Positions 53,930-61,749 of a DNA stretch of 64,000 nucleotides are shown piece after piece. How positions within the stretch are numbered: position 1 is the stretch's first letter; the number at the start of each line of letters is the position of its first letter. This DNA is from Bacillota bacterium (GTDB taxonomy: Bacteria > Bacillota_I > Bacilli_A > RFN20 > CAG-826). The translations under genes were made by a program, and so were the position numbers. The stretch is taken from NCBI GenBank assembly GCA_023393065.1, contig JAEWMX010000007.1, positions 1-64,000 of the forward strand, read 5' to 3'. Below the pieces are notes generated by a model. That model searched no databases, was not told the origin of the DNA, and saw only the letters and a list, made by a program, of their open reading frames with translations.

Positions 53930-53960
53930 AAAAGGAACTGATCTGCAAGCAGAAAGTCCC
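53928..53960 (-). terminator. Terminator or attenuator hairpin before the TasA-like gene
   Basis: On the minus strand GGGACT-TT-CTGC-TT-GCAG-ATC-AGTTCC forms two stacked stems (one A-C mismatch) followed by TTTTTT. It may end transcripts from the apbE operon or attenuate the TasA-like operon. Confidence 0.6.
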
Positions 53961-54074
53961 CCGATATTTTGTTGCCCACTTAATTTTAACTTATTACCGG
54001 AACTTTCGCCAATTGAATAGCGAATAGTCGAGTAAATGATCGCCTTTGAAATTTGCCAGCAAAAATTGAACAAA

Positions 54075-54107
54075 ATAACATTATCGTGCTAATGCCGGTA
54101 ATGTTAT
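54075..54107. terminator. Strong hairpin downstream of apbE, possible operon terminator
   Basis: ATAACATTA and TAATGTTAT form nine perfect pairs, extended by three more (TCG/CGG) around TGCTAATGC. On the minus strand a TTTTG run follows. It is 157 bases after the apbE stop. Confidence 0.5.
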
Positions 54108-54263
54108 GTGCGCTACGAAGCAGTCGTTATTCGGCGAACGGGGCTGTTACATCGAATTACCAAAAGATACATAACCAAGTACCTCAATATAGTCGGTCGC
54201 TCATCTATTTCTAAATGAAGGCGTTAAAAGACTATAAGCTTTTAAAGTATTTTAACTAATGTC

Positions 54264-55571
54264 TTAAACGATGTGATAAAGCAAATTATCAAGTTCGGTG
54301 ATGTATTGCTGATATCCAGATGTATAATTGACCTCAACTTGATCGTTATCGATAATATTTATCCAGGCAATTTCTAATTCCTTGCCTTGATTGTTAATGG
54401 ATGCTTTCAATTCCATTCCTTCTTCGGTTGTCATATTCATTAAAGCTGTTGAATATGCATCAAGCATATCGGATGGTAAATCCGCTGAGATGAGATTAAT
54501 TTGCAGTTGCTTCTCCGCGGGATAGCCCGTCTCGGGATCGACGATATGATGGCGAAGAGCATAGCCATCATCGATAGGTATATTCACTCCCAGATAGCCT
54601 CCCGATGTCGAAAAGGAGTATTGACCGGTGCGATTGATGTAAAAGGCGTAAGGCACATCCTCGGTTGGCCCTTCTAGTTGCCAGTGCCAGGGATTGCCGC
54701 TATATTTACTTCCGAGCGTCGAAATCGAGCTCGACCCGCCATAGATAAATCCGTGTTCCAGTTCATTTTCGTTTAATAAAGGAGCCAATACGTCATTGGC
54801 GTATCCTTTGGCGATGCCCGCTAGAGTAATCGACAAATCCCCATGCGGAGCGCCCTTAAAACTATTGAAACGAACATAGTGATCGTCGCCGACCATTTTC
54901 AATTCCAAAGCATCATCTAATTCCTGCTGATTCATGGGTATGTAACTCGTTAAGCGCTCGAGCAAATCAGCCTGATCAGGATTATAGTAGGGATCGCGGT
55001 TTAAATAATCAGAACTATTTTCTAGAATGTCTTCCCAGAACCTGACGATTTCGCCGACAAAAATATTGAACTTAAAATCAGTGGCTATCATTAATTCAAT
55101 ACCTCTTTCTAAAAGAAAGTACAAATGGCTTGGTATTTGTAACCACTCCTCAGAACCATATGAATCGTTAACGACGAAAAGATTATTAATGATGGGCGAA
55201 GAGACATCGTTCTCGTCAAGGCGATACATGTAATGGCAGTCGGCGACTTTATGAATGAATGGCACATTGTCCACGTAAATATCGCGCGCCATCTCGGCAA
55301 ACGATTCGGGATACACTTTTTGATAGCGAATTTCGTATGATGTGTTGAAGAGGTTGCGAATATCGCCACCGCTCGTTTTGGCAAACACGTCGTAGCCGAT
55401 TCGCTCAAAGGGAATGTCATCGGGATCAAATTCATGGCTGTCGGGTTTAAACAAAAAGATCGATGATACGAGCAAACCGCTTATAAGCAGCGTTGAAAGA
55501 AGAATTGTCCACTCGCGCGGATCAAGCAATTTCAAGAGAAAAGCTTTCAAGCTTGATAGTTTATTTTTCAT
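54264..55571 (-). CDS. apbE: ApbE-family FAD:protein FMN transferase
   Basis: A 435-residue membrane-anchored enzyme that attaches FMN to Thr/Ser of RnfG/RnfD-type targets. One N-terminal helix (TILLSTLLISGLLVSSIFLF) replaces the usual lipobox. ApbE motifs are GIAKGYANDVL, GGSSSIS, HHIVDPETGYP and the Mg-site region DMLDAYSTAL. It is longer than most ApbE proteins, mainly through an inserted acidic N-terminal part. Its start overlaps the Gx gene by 11 bases, and it is the last gene of the cluster. Confidence 0.88.
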   Translation of the reverse strand: MKNKLSSLKAFLLKLLDPREWTILLSTLLISGLLVSSIFLFKPDSHEFDPDDIPFERIGYDVFAKTSGGDIRNLFNTSYEIRYQKVYPESFAEMARDIYVDNVPFIHKVADCHYMYRLDENDVSSPIINNLFVVNDSYGSEEWLQIPSHLYFLLERGIELMIATDFKFNIFVGEIVRFWEDILENSSDYLNRDPYYNPDQADLLERLTSYIPMNQQELDDALELKMVGDDHYVRFNSFKGAPHGDLSITLAGIAKGYANDVLAPLLNENELEHGFIYGGSSSISTLGSKYSGNPWHWQLEGPTEDVPYAFYINRTGQYSFSTSGGYLGVNIPIDDGYALRHHIVDPETGYPAEKQLQINLISADLPSDMLDAYSTALMNMTTEEGMELKASINNQGKELEIAWINIIDNDQVEVNYTSGYQQYITELDNLLYHIV

Positions 55572-56085
55572 ATTCGTTAAGCGCTGTCGTCAAGCGCACG
55601 CGGGTCACTACTTCACGGGCGATAAAGGCGATTAAAAGTCCGCTCGCAATCCCGGTGAAAAAGAGAATCGGTAAATAATTTATTATGTAGATTGTTTGAT
55701 ACAAAATGGCGACCATGATGATTTGCCCGACTCCGTGCATGACGGCGGATGCCATCGATAGACCAAAAATCGACAGACGCCTCCAACAATAAAAGACAAT
55801 GACGACGATTGTCGCCAGGGCCCAGCCTGCCAATGCGATATAAAAATTTAGACCAAAGCCGGTGAATAACGCTGTTAAAATGACTCTTAGAAATCCGATG
55901 CTAACGTAATCTTTAAGACCAAAATAATATAAGACGATGAGTCCGATGGTGTTAGCTAATCCTAATTTAACTCCCGGGGCAATAAAGGCTAAGGGAAGCA
56001 AAACCGCCTCGCCATAGCTGATGACAACCCCAATCGCTAGCAAAAAGGCTAGATGGGTGATTTTTTGAATTGACGCGTTAATCAC
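55561..56085 (-). CDS. Gx/HepS1-like membrane protein
   Basis: A 174-residue protein with five to six helices of the Gx transporter family, also annotated as heptaprenyl diphosphate synthase component I. It has ASIQKITHLAFLLAIGVVISYGEAVL (core ALLLAIG-like), APGVKLGLANTIGLIVLYYFG (core PGVKLGLANT) and GWALATIVVIVFY. It is usually found beside a NusG_II gene and rnf or apbE genes, as here, and its role there is unknown. It overlaps the NusG_II gene by four bases and apbE by eleven. Confidence 0.82.
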   Translation of the reverse strand: MINASIQKITHLAFLLAIGVVISYGEAVLLPLAFIAPGVKLGLANTIGLIVLYYFGLKDYVSIGFLRVILTALFTGFGLNFYIALAGWALATIVVIVFYCWRRLSIFGLSMASAVMHGVGQIIMVAILYQTIYIINYLPILFFTGIASGLLIAFIAREVVTRVRLTTALNEYEK

Positions 56086-56459
56086 AATCTCTCCTCAATG
56101 ATGACCATAAAGTAGTTAGGAGCGCAAATAATCGGCATTCCCGAATCGTCAACCCATCCTTGTATCGAACAATAATTATGCGGCGATGTCTCTTCGGCAA
56201 TGCGGACTTTTCCGTTCGTTATTTCAAGCGTTATATCATCTAATAAACGCGGATAATCATCTTTTTTGTAGACAATTGATTGATTTGCGTATATTTCATG
56301 CGTATCAATAAGATTAAATTCGTAGTAAACATTAACGACCAAGTCGTCCGCGATGCGATTGAAAACATTCGTCACGACTAACAACAGGGAAGCAAAAATC
56401 ATCAAAAAGCTAAAAACATATATATCAAATCGTGTCTTTTTTAGCAGTAATTTATTCAT
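56082..56459 (-). CDS. NusG domain II (NusG_II) membrane-anchored protein
   Basis: 125 residues: one N-terminal helix (FLMIFASLLLVVTNVF) then a beta domain of the NusG_II type, with KVRIAEETSPHNYCSIQGWVDDSGMPIICAPNYFMVII; the conserved pair of cysteines occurs as NYCSIQG and IICAPN. Such proteins accompany Rnf and ApbE genes in Bacillota. Start at the ATG 56457-56459, preceded by a terminator hairpin, so it may be transcribed partly on its own. Confidence 0.8.
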   Translation of the reverse strand: MNKLLLKKTRFDIYVFSFLMIFASLLLVVTNVFNRIADDLVVNVYYEFNLIDTHEIYANQSIVYKKDDYPRLLDDITLEITNGKVRIAEETSPHNYCSIQGWVDDSGMPIICAPNYFMVIIEERL

Positions 56460-56471
56460 ACATCTTTTTAT

Positions 56472-56495
56472 AAAAAGAACCTTGCTATCAGGTCC
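56472..56495 (-). terminator. Hairpin with T tract between rnfB and the NusG_II gene
   Basis: The minus strand reads GGACCT-GATAGCA-AGGTTC and then TTTTT, directly after the rnfB stop. It should end or reduce read-through from rnfCDGEA-rnfB into the apbE module. Confidence 0.7.
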
Positions 56496-56499
56496 TTAA

Positions 56500-56823
56500 T
56501 TATACTTCTATTTTACTAACCTTCCCATCAGGACCAGGCGTGGAATTAATGTAGTCGGCAATTTTCTGCTGCGTTTCCTTCTTCGACGGGCGGCAGGAGG
56601 AAACCTTCTTCTGGCGTCCATCAAGGAGAGCAGCGGCCATCGCCTCGCATCCCGGATGACCGCACAGCCCGCAATTGAGACCCGGTAACATTTTGGTCAC
56701 GGCCGCAAGTCGCTCATCGGTTTTCACCGCTAATTTTTTATCGGCAAAAGCGAGGGCTAAGCCCAATAAGCCACCTAGGCAGATCATAATGCCGGCGGCG
56801 ATTAAAATATCGGTCCACTCCAT
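56500..56823 (-). CDS. rnfB: RnfB, short form with one Fe-S domain
   Basis: 107 residues: an N-terminal helix (ILIAAGIMICLGGLLGLALAF), then the single four-cysteine Fes domain (LPGLNCGLCGHPGCEAM, Cys 51, 54, 59 and 77). Usual RnfB proteins are about 180-330 residues and continue into two or more ferredoxin-type clusters; those are missing here. No frameshift extension is visible downstream, where a terminator follows. Thus the ferredoxin-entry part of the complex is absent or supplied in trans. GGGGGAT precedes the ATG. Confidence 0.85.
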   Translation of the reverse strand: MEWTDILIAAGIMICLGGLLGLALAFADKKLAVKTDERLAAVTKMLPGLNCGLCGHPGCEAMAAALLDGRQKKVSSCRPSKKETQQKIADYINSTPGPDGKVSKIEV

Positions 56824-56828
56824 AATCG

Positions 56829-57029
56829 CTAATCCCCCTTATCCTGATCGTGATTTTGATTAAGGCGGCATGTGCTGATGGCGCATTGTGAACACTGTTC
56901 GGTTTTTTCCAAATCGCATCCCTCGGGTCGAGGAACCTTTTTATTCAGCAAATAACCAAGAATAAAAAGACCGACTAGCATAGCTAGCACCGCAATCGCT
57001 AATAATGTTTTGATTAACAGTTCTGGCAT
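56829..57029 (-). CDS. NqrM-like cysteine-rich small membrane protein (66 aa)
   Basis: One N-terminal helix (LLAIAVLAMLVGLFILGYLL) is followed by KK and a tail with cysteines 38, 46, 49 and 54. The layout, helix then basic turn then four Cys, resembles NqrM (DUF539), the factor that matures the iron centre shared by NqrD and NqrE, and also resembles FeoB-associated Cys-rich proteins. Its place between rnfA and rnfB supports a maturation role for the equivalent iron site of RnfA/RnfE. The family call is inference. Its start codon directly follows the rnfA stop. Confidence 0.5.
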   Translation of the reverse strand: MPELLIKTLLAIAVLAMLVGLFILGYLLNKKVPRPEGCDLEKTEQCSQCAISTCRLNQNHDQDKGD

Positions 57030-57605
57030 TTACACTAATCCTTGAAAGCCGAAGAAAGCCATGGTCATAAGGGCGGTTATGATCAAAGCGATGGCGACTC
57101 CTTTAAAAGCTTGAGGGACGCGGTTAAGGGAATCAACCCTTTCGCGTATGACGGAAAAGAGGATTAAGACAAGAAGAAAGCCAGCCGATACCGACAAGGA
57201 ATAGACGATTGTCTGAAGCAATGAATAATTGTTGGCGACATTTTCAAGAGCGATGGCTAAAACGATACAGTTTGTCGTGATTAACGGTAAATAAATACCT
57301 AACGACCGGTATAGAGAGGGGATCACTTTTTTTAAAAACATTTCGACGAACTGCACAAACGAGGCAATGATTAAAATAAAGCTCACGAGCGATAAAAATT
57401 CTAAGCCGAGCGGTTTTAACACCAGATGGTATAAACCATACGATAATAAGGAAGAGAAAAAGACGACAAACATCGTGGCTAACCCTAATCCGATGGCATT
57501 GCTAATTTTCTTTGATACACCCAAAAAGGGACAAGTACCTAAAAAACGGACTAAGACGACATTAGATACCAACATTGCCGAGATGATTAATGTAACAATG
57601 CCCAT
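57030..57605 (-). CDS. rnfA: RnfA, ion-pump membrane subunit
   Basis: A 191-residue six-helix subunit of the Rnf complex, which couples ferredoxin:NAD+ electron flow to Na+ or H+ export. The iron-binding cysteines are in FLGTCPFLGVS (Cys 25) and LITTNCIVLA (Cys 113), at the centre of the inverted repeat shared with RnfE. It follows rnfE after AAGGAT spacing and precedes the Cys-rich small protein gene. Confidence 0.93.
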   Translation of the reverse strand: MGIVTLIISAMLVSNVVLVRFLGTCPFLGVSKKISNAIGLGLATMFVVFFSSLLSYGLYHLVLKPLGLEFLSLVSFILIIASFVQFVEMFLKKVIPSLYRSLGIYLPLITTNCIVLAIALENVANNYSLLQTIVYSLSVSAGFLLVLILFSVIRERVDSLNRVPQAFKGVAIALIITALMTMAFFGFQGLV

Positions 57606-57610
57606 AATTT

Positions 57611-58288
57611 CTATCCTTGCTCGCCTTTCGCGATTAAGGCTTCTTTCCGGCGTTTTTTGCGGGAAGAAATAACCATGCCTAAGCCGTTGATAGCCGCCAG
57701 CAATAATCCGAGGATTAAAAATGCACCGGTATTGCTAACCATGAGCGATATCGCATAACGAGCGTCAAAAATCGTCCAGCTGAAGACGGTCGCATTAGTA
57801 AAAGGATTGACGAAAGTCAGCGATCCCGTTCCGAGAATTTCTCTTAGCAGGGATAGCACAATGATTGAAATTAGATAGCCAAAGCCCGTCCCCACTCCAT
57901 CAATGAGAGAGTCGAGGGGTTTATTTTTGCTAGCAAACACTTCGGCCCGGGCCATGATGATGCAATTAACGACGATAAGCTGTAAATAGACGCCTAATGT
58001 GATCGTCAGCTGTGGGGTGAAAGCTTTCATGAGCATTTCCACGATGGTCACCGTCGAAGCGATGATGATAATGTAAACCGGAATGCGAATCTCCGGAGGA
58101 ATGATTTTTCTTAGAAGGGAAATGATGAGATTGGTCATCATCAGGACGATCATCACCGCCAGTCCCATCCCCACAGCTGAAGAAAGGGTGCTCGAAGTGG
58201 CGAGGATTGAGCATAACCCTAAGAGCAAGACAAAGGTCGAGTTATTGCTAAAGGCGCTGCTAATGAAAATATTGAGTTTATGTTTCAT
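57611..58288 (-). CDS. rnfE: RnfE, ion-pump membrane subunit
   Basis: A 225-residue partner of RnfA with six helices. The iron-site cysteines are LLGLCSILATSS (Cys 26) and LIVVNCIIMARAE (Cys 109). A basic C-terminal tail (SRKKRRKEALIAKGEQG) is cytoplasmic. The start is the ATG at 58286-58288, which shares one base with the rnfG stop (TAATG) and has GGAGG ten to twelve bases upstream; the longer in-frame start is rejected. Confidence 0.93.
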   Translation of the reverse strand: MKHKLNIFISSAFSNNSTFVLLLGLCSILATSSTLSSAVGMGLAVMIVLMMTNLIISLLRKIIPPEIRIPVYIIIIASTVTIVEMLMKAFTPQLTITLGVYLQLIVVNCIIMARAEVFASKNKPLDSLIDGVGTGFGYLISIIVLSLLREILGTGSLTFVNPFTNATVFSWTIFDARYAISLMVSNTGAFLILGLLLAAINGLGMVISSRKKRRKEALIAKGEQG

Positions 58289-58896
58289 TAAGAAGCATCC
58301 TCCAGCAAAGACATGTAATGACTGGCCGCCGCCCATAGCGCCGGAACGAGATTTCGTTCGGTATTCGTCACGCTTAGCGAATTGTCGGCTTTATATTGGT
58401 TAAGCGCGGTTAAAAAGGCTGTTTCATCGTCAGCCGCTATACCGGTGATCACATCATCTAAATCATCTAAATACACACCGCCATAAGTGGACGTCTCTTG
58501 ATTGGACACATTATTATAGCCGGCAAAAATCCCGTCTCTGAAGCCGACTTGGAAAACGATAGGGTTACTCGGATTTCTGTTATGACCGAAAACCGAGCCG
58601 TTATAGACGATGCCAAAGAGCGAATCATCGCTTTTATTTTCGTACATGACATAATCGATGATGCCTTTTTCGCTTAATGCCGCTTCAGCGACAATCGTAC
58701 CTGATTGAGGAACGCGATTAAGGGTCAAGAATTTGCTCTCATCAATCTCAAGAAGATTGAGATATCCGGCATCAAGCGCCATTTGTTCGCGTCTTGTAAT
58801 AATCGGCAAAGTAAAATAATTTACGGTCGCCAAAGTCGCTCCGGCAATCAGGGCAACCGTCGCTAAGAAAATTGGTAATTTGACAAATTTAGTCAT
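58288..58896 (-). CDS. rnfG: RnfG, FMN-binding subunit with altered acceptor motif
   Basis: A 202-residue subunit with one N-terminal helix (FLATVALIAGATLATVNYF) and an extracytoplasmic FMN-binding domain (SDDSLFGIVYNGSVFGHNR-type fold). RnfG normally carries FMN on the last Thr of D-x-x-S/T-G-A-T. Here the motif reads D-V-I-T-G-I-A (residues 148-154), so the acceptor is Ala. Other parts, including QETSTYGG before the motif, look conserved. FMN might bind non-covalently or be lost. Overlaps rnfD by four bases. Confidence 0.85.
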   Translation of the reverse strand: MTKFVKLPIFLATVALIAGATLATVNYFTLPIITRREQMALDAGYLNLLEIDESKFLTLNRVPQSGTIVAEAALSEKGIIDYVMYENKSDDSLFGIVYNGSVFGHNRNPSNPIVFQVGFRDGIFAGYNNVSNQETSTYGGVYLDDLDDVITGIAADDETAFLTALNQYKADNSLSVTNTERNLVPALWAAASHYMSLLEDAS

Positions 58897-60104
58897 TTAA
58901 TTGCCTCGACAACATAATACATTTGCGGCTCTTCTGCTGGCGCTTCATAAGGTAGACTTAGGACCAACTGAGATTCTTCAGGTTCAGGATTATGATCTTG
59001 CGAATTGTAGTATGCCAGACCTCCGTTTAAGGCTAATGACAAAAGTAAAACCGATAAGATAACCGACCATTTTTTAAAGTTGCCATTATTCGTCATCCCC
59101 GTGGCGAATCGGTCGATTAACGGCGATAGCAAATTAGCGATGGCGATGGCGAAAGTAACGCCTTCGGGATATCCTCCCTGAATTCTTATTAAAACCGTCA
59201 TAAATCCGGCAATGACACCGATTAAAACTTTTCCGAACATCGATGTCGGGGAAGTGACCGGATCGGTAATCATGAAAACCGCGCCGTACATCAATCCTCC
59301 CAAAGCTAGATGGAGCAAGATATATGTCCCGGGATTAAGGCCCGTAATTAAAGCGACAACGAGGGCCGTCAAAGTAACTGTCAGTAAGTAGGCGACCATT
59401 GGTCGCCAGTTGCAGATTTTCCGCACAATCATATAAAGACCAAGGAGGAGGATAAGGCCCGTAAACGTCTCGCCAATCGCTCCCGAATAATTGCCTAACC
59501 ATAACTGCCCCATGGTGACGTTGAGGGACGCTAGCGAGTCGCTGACCCACTTGACTCCGAGGCTTGAAAAAGAGGTTGTGACCGTCACTCCGACATCCGT
59601 CAGTGAAGAGACGTTTCCCGGAACAGCGCCAATAAAGGCCTTTAACTGCGAGCCAAAAGCAAAAGTGACAAAGATGCGCCCAAAGACGGCCGGATTAAAG
59701 ATGTTGGCACCAAAACCGCCAAACGCATATTTGACGATTAAAGTGGCAAATATGCTGCCGATGATAATCACATAATAGGGCGTCCCAATCGGTAATGATA
59801 AGGCAAATATCAAAGACGTTACAAGACTGTAATTTTCCTTAACCTTTTTAAATAAATAAGGACCGAATGGCTGTTCCTTATCGCGATAAGTAATCGCGCC
59901 CACTAAAACATCGCAAATCAGCGTTGTCACGATCGCCACAACAACCATCAAGATGGATTTTAACCCATAACTGGGGGCAATCGCAAAATTATAGACGATT
60001 GCGGCCATCCACAACAAACCGAGCAAAGCGCTCAGTTCATACATGATGCCGGTCGTTGATCGCTTGCGACGGGTAAAAGGCGGCGTTTGAATAATAAATT
60101 TCAT
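58893..60104 (-). CDS. rnfD: RnfD, membrane subunit
   Basis: A 403-residue subunit with about ten helices. Landmarks are TPPFTRRKRSTTGIMYE at the N-terminus, KYAFGGFGANIFNPAVFGR (core GGFGANIFNPA), and MITDPVTSP with IRIQGGYPEGVTFA (core GGYPEGV). RnfD usually bears a second FMN at an S/T-G-A-T motif; the equivalent region here reads D-V-G-V-T-V-T (170-176), which is degenerate but keeps a final Thr. A 35-residue soluble tail follows the last helix. Overlaps rnfC by four bases. Confidence 0.9.
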   Translation of the reverse strand: MKFIIQTPPFTRRKRSTTGIMYELSALLGLLWMAAIVYNFAIAPSYGLKSILMVVVAIVTTLICDVLVGAITYRDKEQPFGPYLFKKVKENYSLVTSLIFALSLPIGTPYYVIIIGSIFATLIVKYAFGGFGANIFNPAVFGRIFVTFAFGSQLKAFIGAVPGNVSSLTDVGVTVTTSFSSLGVKWVSDSLASLNVTMGQLWLGNYSGAIGETFTGLILLLGLYMIVRKICNWRPMVAYLLTVTLTALVVALITGLNPGTYILLHLALGGLMYGAVFMITDPVTSPTSMFGKVLIGVIAGFMTVLIRIQGGYPEGVTFAIAIANLLSPLIDRFATGMTNNGNFKKWSVILSVLLLSLALNGGLAYYNSQDHNPEPEESQLVLSLPYEAPAEEPQMYYVVEAIK

Positions 60105-61432
60105 TTGGCCTCTCCTCTTTTAGCGATTTCGCGCTTAGCGTTTTGCAAGCGCACTCTCATTTTGGCGCGAATGACAGTGTCTGCCACTTCGATAAATGAC
60201 GGGCACACATAGGAACAGATTCCGCATTCGACACAGCGATTCACATTTAATTTTATTAAACGATCGGTATTGTTACTATCAAGAGCCAGTTTGATTTCAA
60301 TCGGATGAATTCCGGCCGGACACGCCGCGGTGCAAGCACCGCATCTTAAACACGGCACCTGATGATAAGCGACGGGTCTAATCGCCGTATATCCATTCAT
60401 TGACGCCTGAAGGACATATGAATCGTCGCTTACGGATCGCGAAGTCATCGGTCCGCCGGTAAAAGCCACGACTTCATCAGTGGTATATCCGCCAACTTCT
60501 TCGACGATTTGAGAAATTGGAGTGCCAATCGGAGCTTGAACATTAATAGCTTGTTTAACGGCGTTTCCGGATACCGTAATCGTGCGATGAGTGAGCGGTT
60601 CACCTTTGATTAAGGCCCGCGCTGTCGCCATCGCCGTCGCGACATTGTTGACGATGACGTGGGCTTCTTTGGGAAATTCGTCATATGTTCGATGAAGAAT
60701 TCGTTTGACCAACGCCCTTTCCCAGCCCATGGGATATATGTCTTGGACCAATTTGATAATCACGTGCGGAAAATCGTCTAAGTGTTTTTTAAGAACTTCA
60801 ACAAGAGCCGTTTTATTCTTTTTAAGGACGATGATGGCGGTATCCGCTTTAGCGGCTAATCGCAGTAATTCGCTGCCTTTAATAACATCAAGAGCGTGAT
60901 GTTGGAGCAGTTTGTAGTCGGTGGATAAATATGGTTCGCATTCCACTCCGTTAATAATGACGGTATCGATATCATTGCTATTTTCATATTTAAAATACGC
61001 GGGAAATCCCGCTCCGCCCAAACCGACGATTCCGGCTTCTTTAATGGCTGCGATAATATCCTTGGAATCGCTATCAAAAGAAAGGGTTTTAAGGGGTTCG
61101 TCTCTTGTTTTTTTAAAATCGTTAACGATTTCTAAATGCTCGGTGGCTCTTCCCACAAGCGGATTATATTTGCTCACTCGGCCTTTAACGACACCTGATA
61201 TCGAAGAGAAAATTGGTACATATAGATCTTTCCTTCGACCAATTAATGTTCCGACCGATACGCAATCTCCTTCTTTGACAAAGAAGTCGATTCCCGCGCC
61301 GTTAGGACTCACAACAGGAATAAATATTGAGGCAATCTTATTCTCGTCCATTGTTAAAACGTCGGCTTCTGCAGCCTGCGATTTTTGATCTTTCAATCGA
61401 ATTGGAGCAAAACTTCTAAATACGTTTATCAT
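60101..61432 (-). CDS. rnfC: RnfC, NADH/FMN and Fe-S subunit
   Basis: A 443-residue peripheral subunit. The NADH/FMN-binding region has GLGGAGFPAYFK (137-148) and NGVECEPYL. The SLBB-type region follows, then two [4Fe-4S] sites: CLRCGACTAACP (361-372) and CVECGICSYVCP (400-411). It passes electrons between NAD and the membrane part. It is the first gene of the rnf operon. A TTGTTT-17-TATACT promoter lies upstream, leaving a leader of only about ten bases without a ribosome binding site. Confidence 0.94.
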   Translation of the reverse strand: MINVFRSFAPIRLKDQKSQAAEADVLTMDENKIASIFIPVVSPNGAGIDFFVKEGDCVSVGTLIGRRKDLYVPIFSSISGVVKGRVSKYNPLVGRATEHLEIVNDFKKTRDEPLKTLSFDSDSKDIIAAIKEAGIVGLGGAGFPAYFKYENSNDIDTVIINGVECEPYLSTDYKLLQHHALDVIKGSELLRLAAKADTAIIVLKKNKTALVEVLKKHLDDFPHVIIKLVQDIYPMGWERALVKRILHRTYDEFPKEAHVIVNNVATAMATARALIKGEPLTHRTITVSGNAVKQAINVQAPIGTPISQIVEEVGGYTTDEVVAFTGGPMTSRSVSDDSYVLQASMNGYTAIRPVAYHQVPCLRCGACTAACPAGIHPIEIKLALDSNNTDRLIKLNVNRCVECGICSYVCPSFIEVADTVIRAKMRVRLQNAKREIAKRGEAK

Positions 61433-61449
61433 GAAATTTTATATATATA

Positions 61450-61478
61450 AGTATACAAAAGCATTGGTTCCTAAACAA
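61450..61478 (-). promoter_or_regulatory. Promoter of the rnf operon
   Basis: The minus strand reads TTGTTT, 17 bases, TATACT; the ATG of rnfC lies 17 bases after the -10 box. The leader would be about ten AT-rich bases. Upstream, at 61526-61558, is a nested inverted repeat (GTCTCT/AGAGAC) of unknown meaning. Confidence 0.55.
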
Positions 61479-61591
61479 TGTTATTTGCGATAATGAAACC
61501 GTTTTTATCTCCCACTAATAAACAGGTCTCTTCTCAAAGAAGTGTGAATAGAGACTATAGCGCGGACTGCTTCCTATTTATCGTTTGCCCA

Positions 61592-61612
61592 TAAAAAAAG
61601 ACCCAAAGGTCT
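61592..61612 (-). terminator. Terminator of tRNA-Leu (CAG)
   Basis: On the minus strand AGACC-TTTG-GGTCT is followed by seven Ts, 14 bases after the tRNA. Confidence 0.85.
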
Positions 61613-61625
61613 CGATTTTTTTAAA

Positions 61626-61710
61626 TGGTACGGTGAATGGGACTCGAACCCACAAGGTGTTAACCATTAGAACCTGAATCTAACGCGTCTACCATTTCCG
61701 CCATCACCGT
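61626..61710 (-). tRNA. tRNA-Leu (CAG)
   Basis: Minus-strand cloverleaf with a long variable arm. Acceptor ACGGTGA/TCACCGT, anticodon stem TTAGA/TCTAA, loop TTCAGGT giving CAG, and encoded CCA. The A1-T72 first pair is unusual for a leucine tRNA. Confidence 0.93.
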
Positions 61711-61749
61711 GCATCAATTAGTATAAATGATAGACTTGAATGTGCAACT

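Larger units (their letters stand above)
53868..54263. other. 396-bp intergenic region between the rnf/apbE end and the TasA-like gene
   Basis: No gene is supported. On the minus strand in order: a weak hairpin after apbE (TTAAAAG/CTTTTAA), a strong hairpin at 54075-54107, a possible promoter TTGGCG-18-TAAAAT near 53988-54017, a terminator-like hairpin at 53928-53960 and a tandem 13-base repeat at 53901-53929. Confidence 0.6.

Noticed and set aside
54223..54246. TTAAAAG/CTTTTAA inverted repeat right after apbE as the operon terminator
   Set aside because: The stem is all A-T but for one pair and lacks a T tract; the hairpins at 54075-54107 and 53928-53960 are better candidates.
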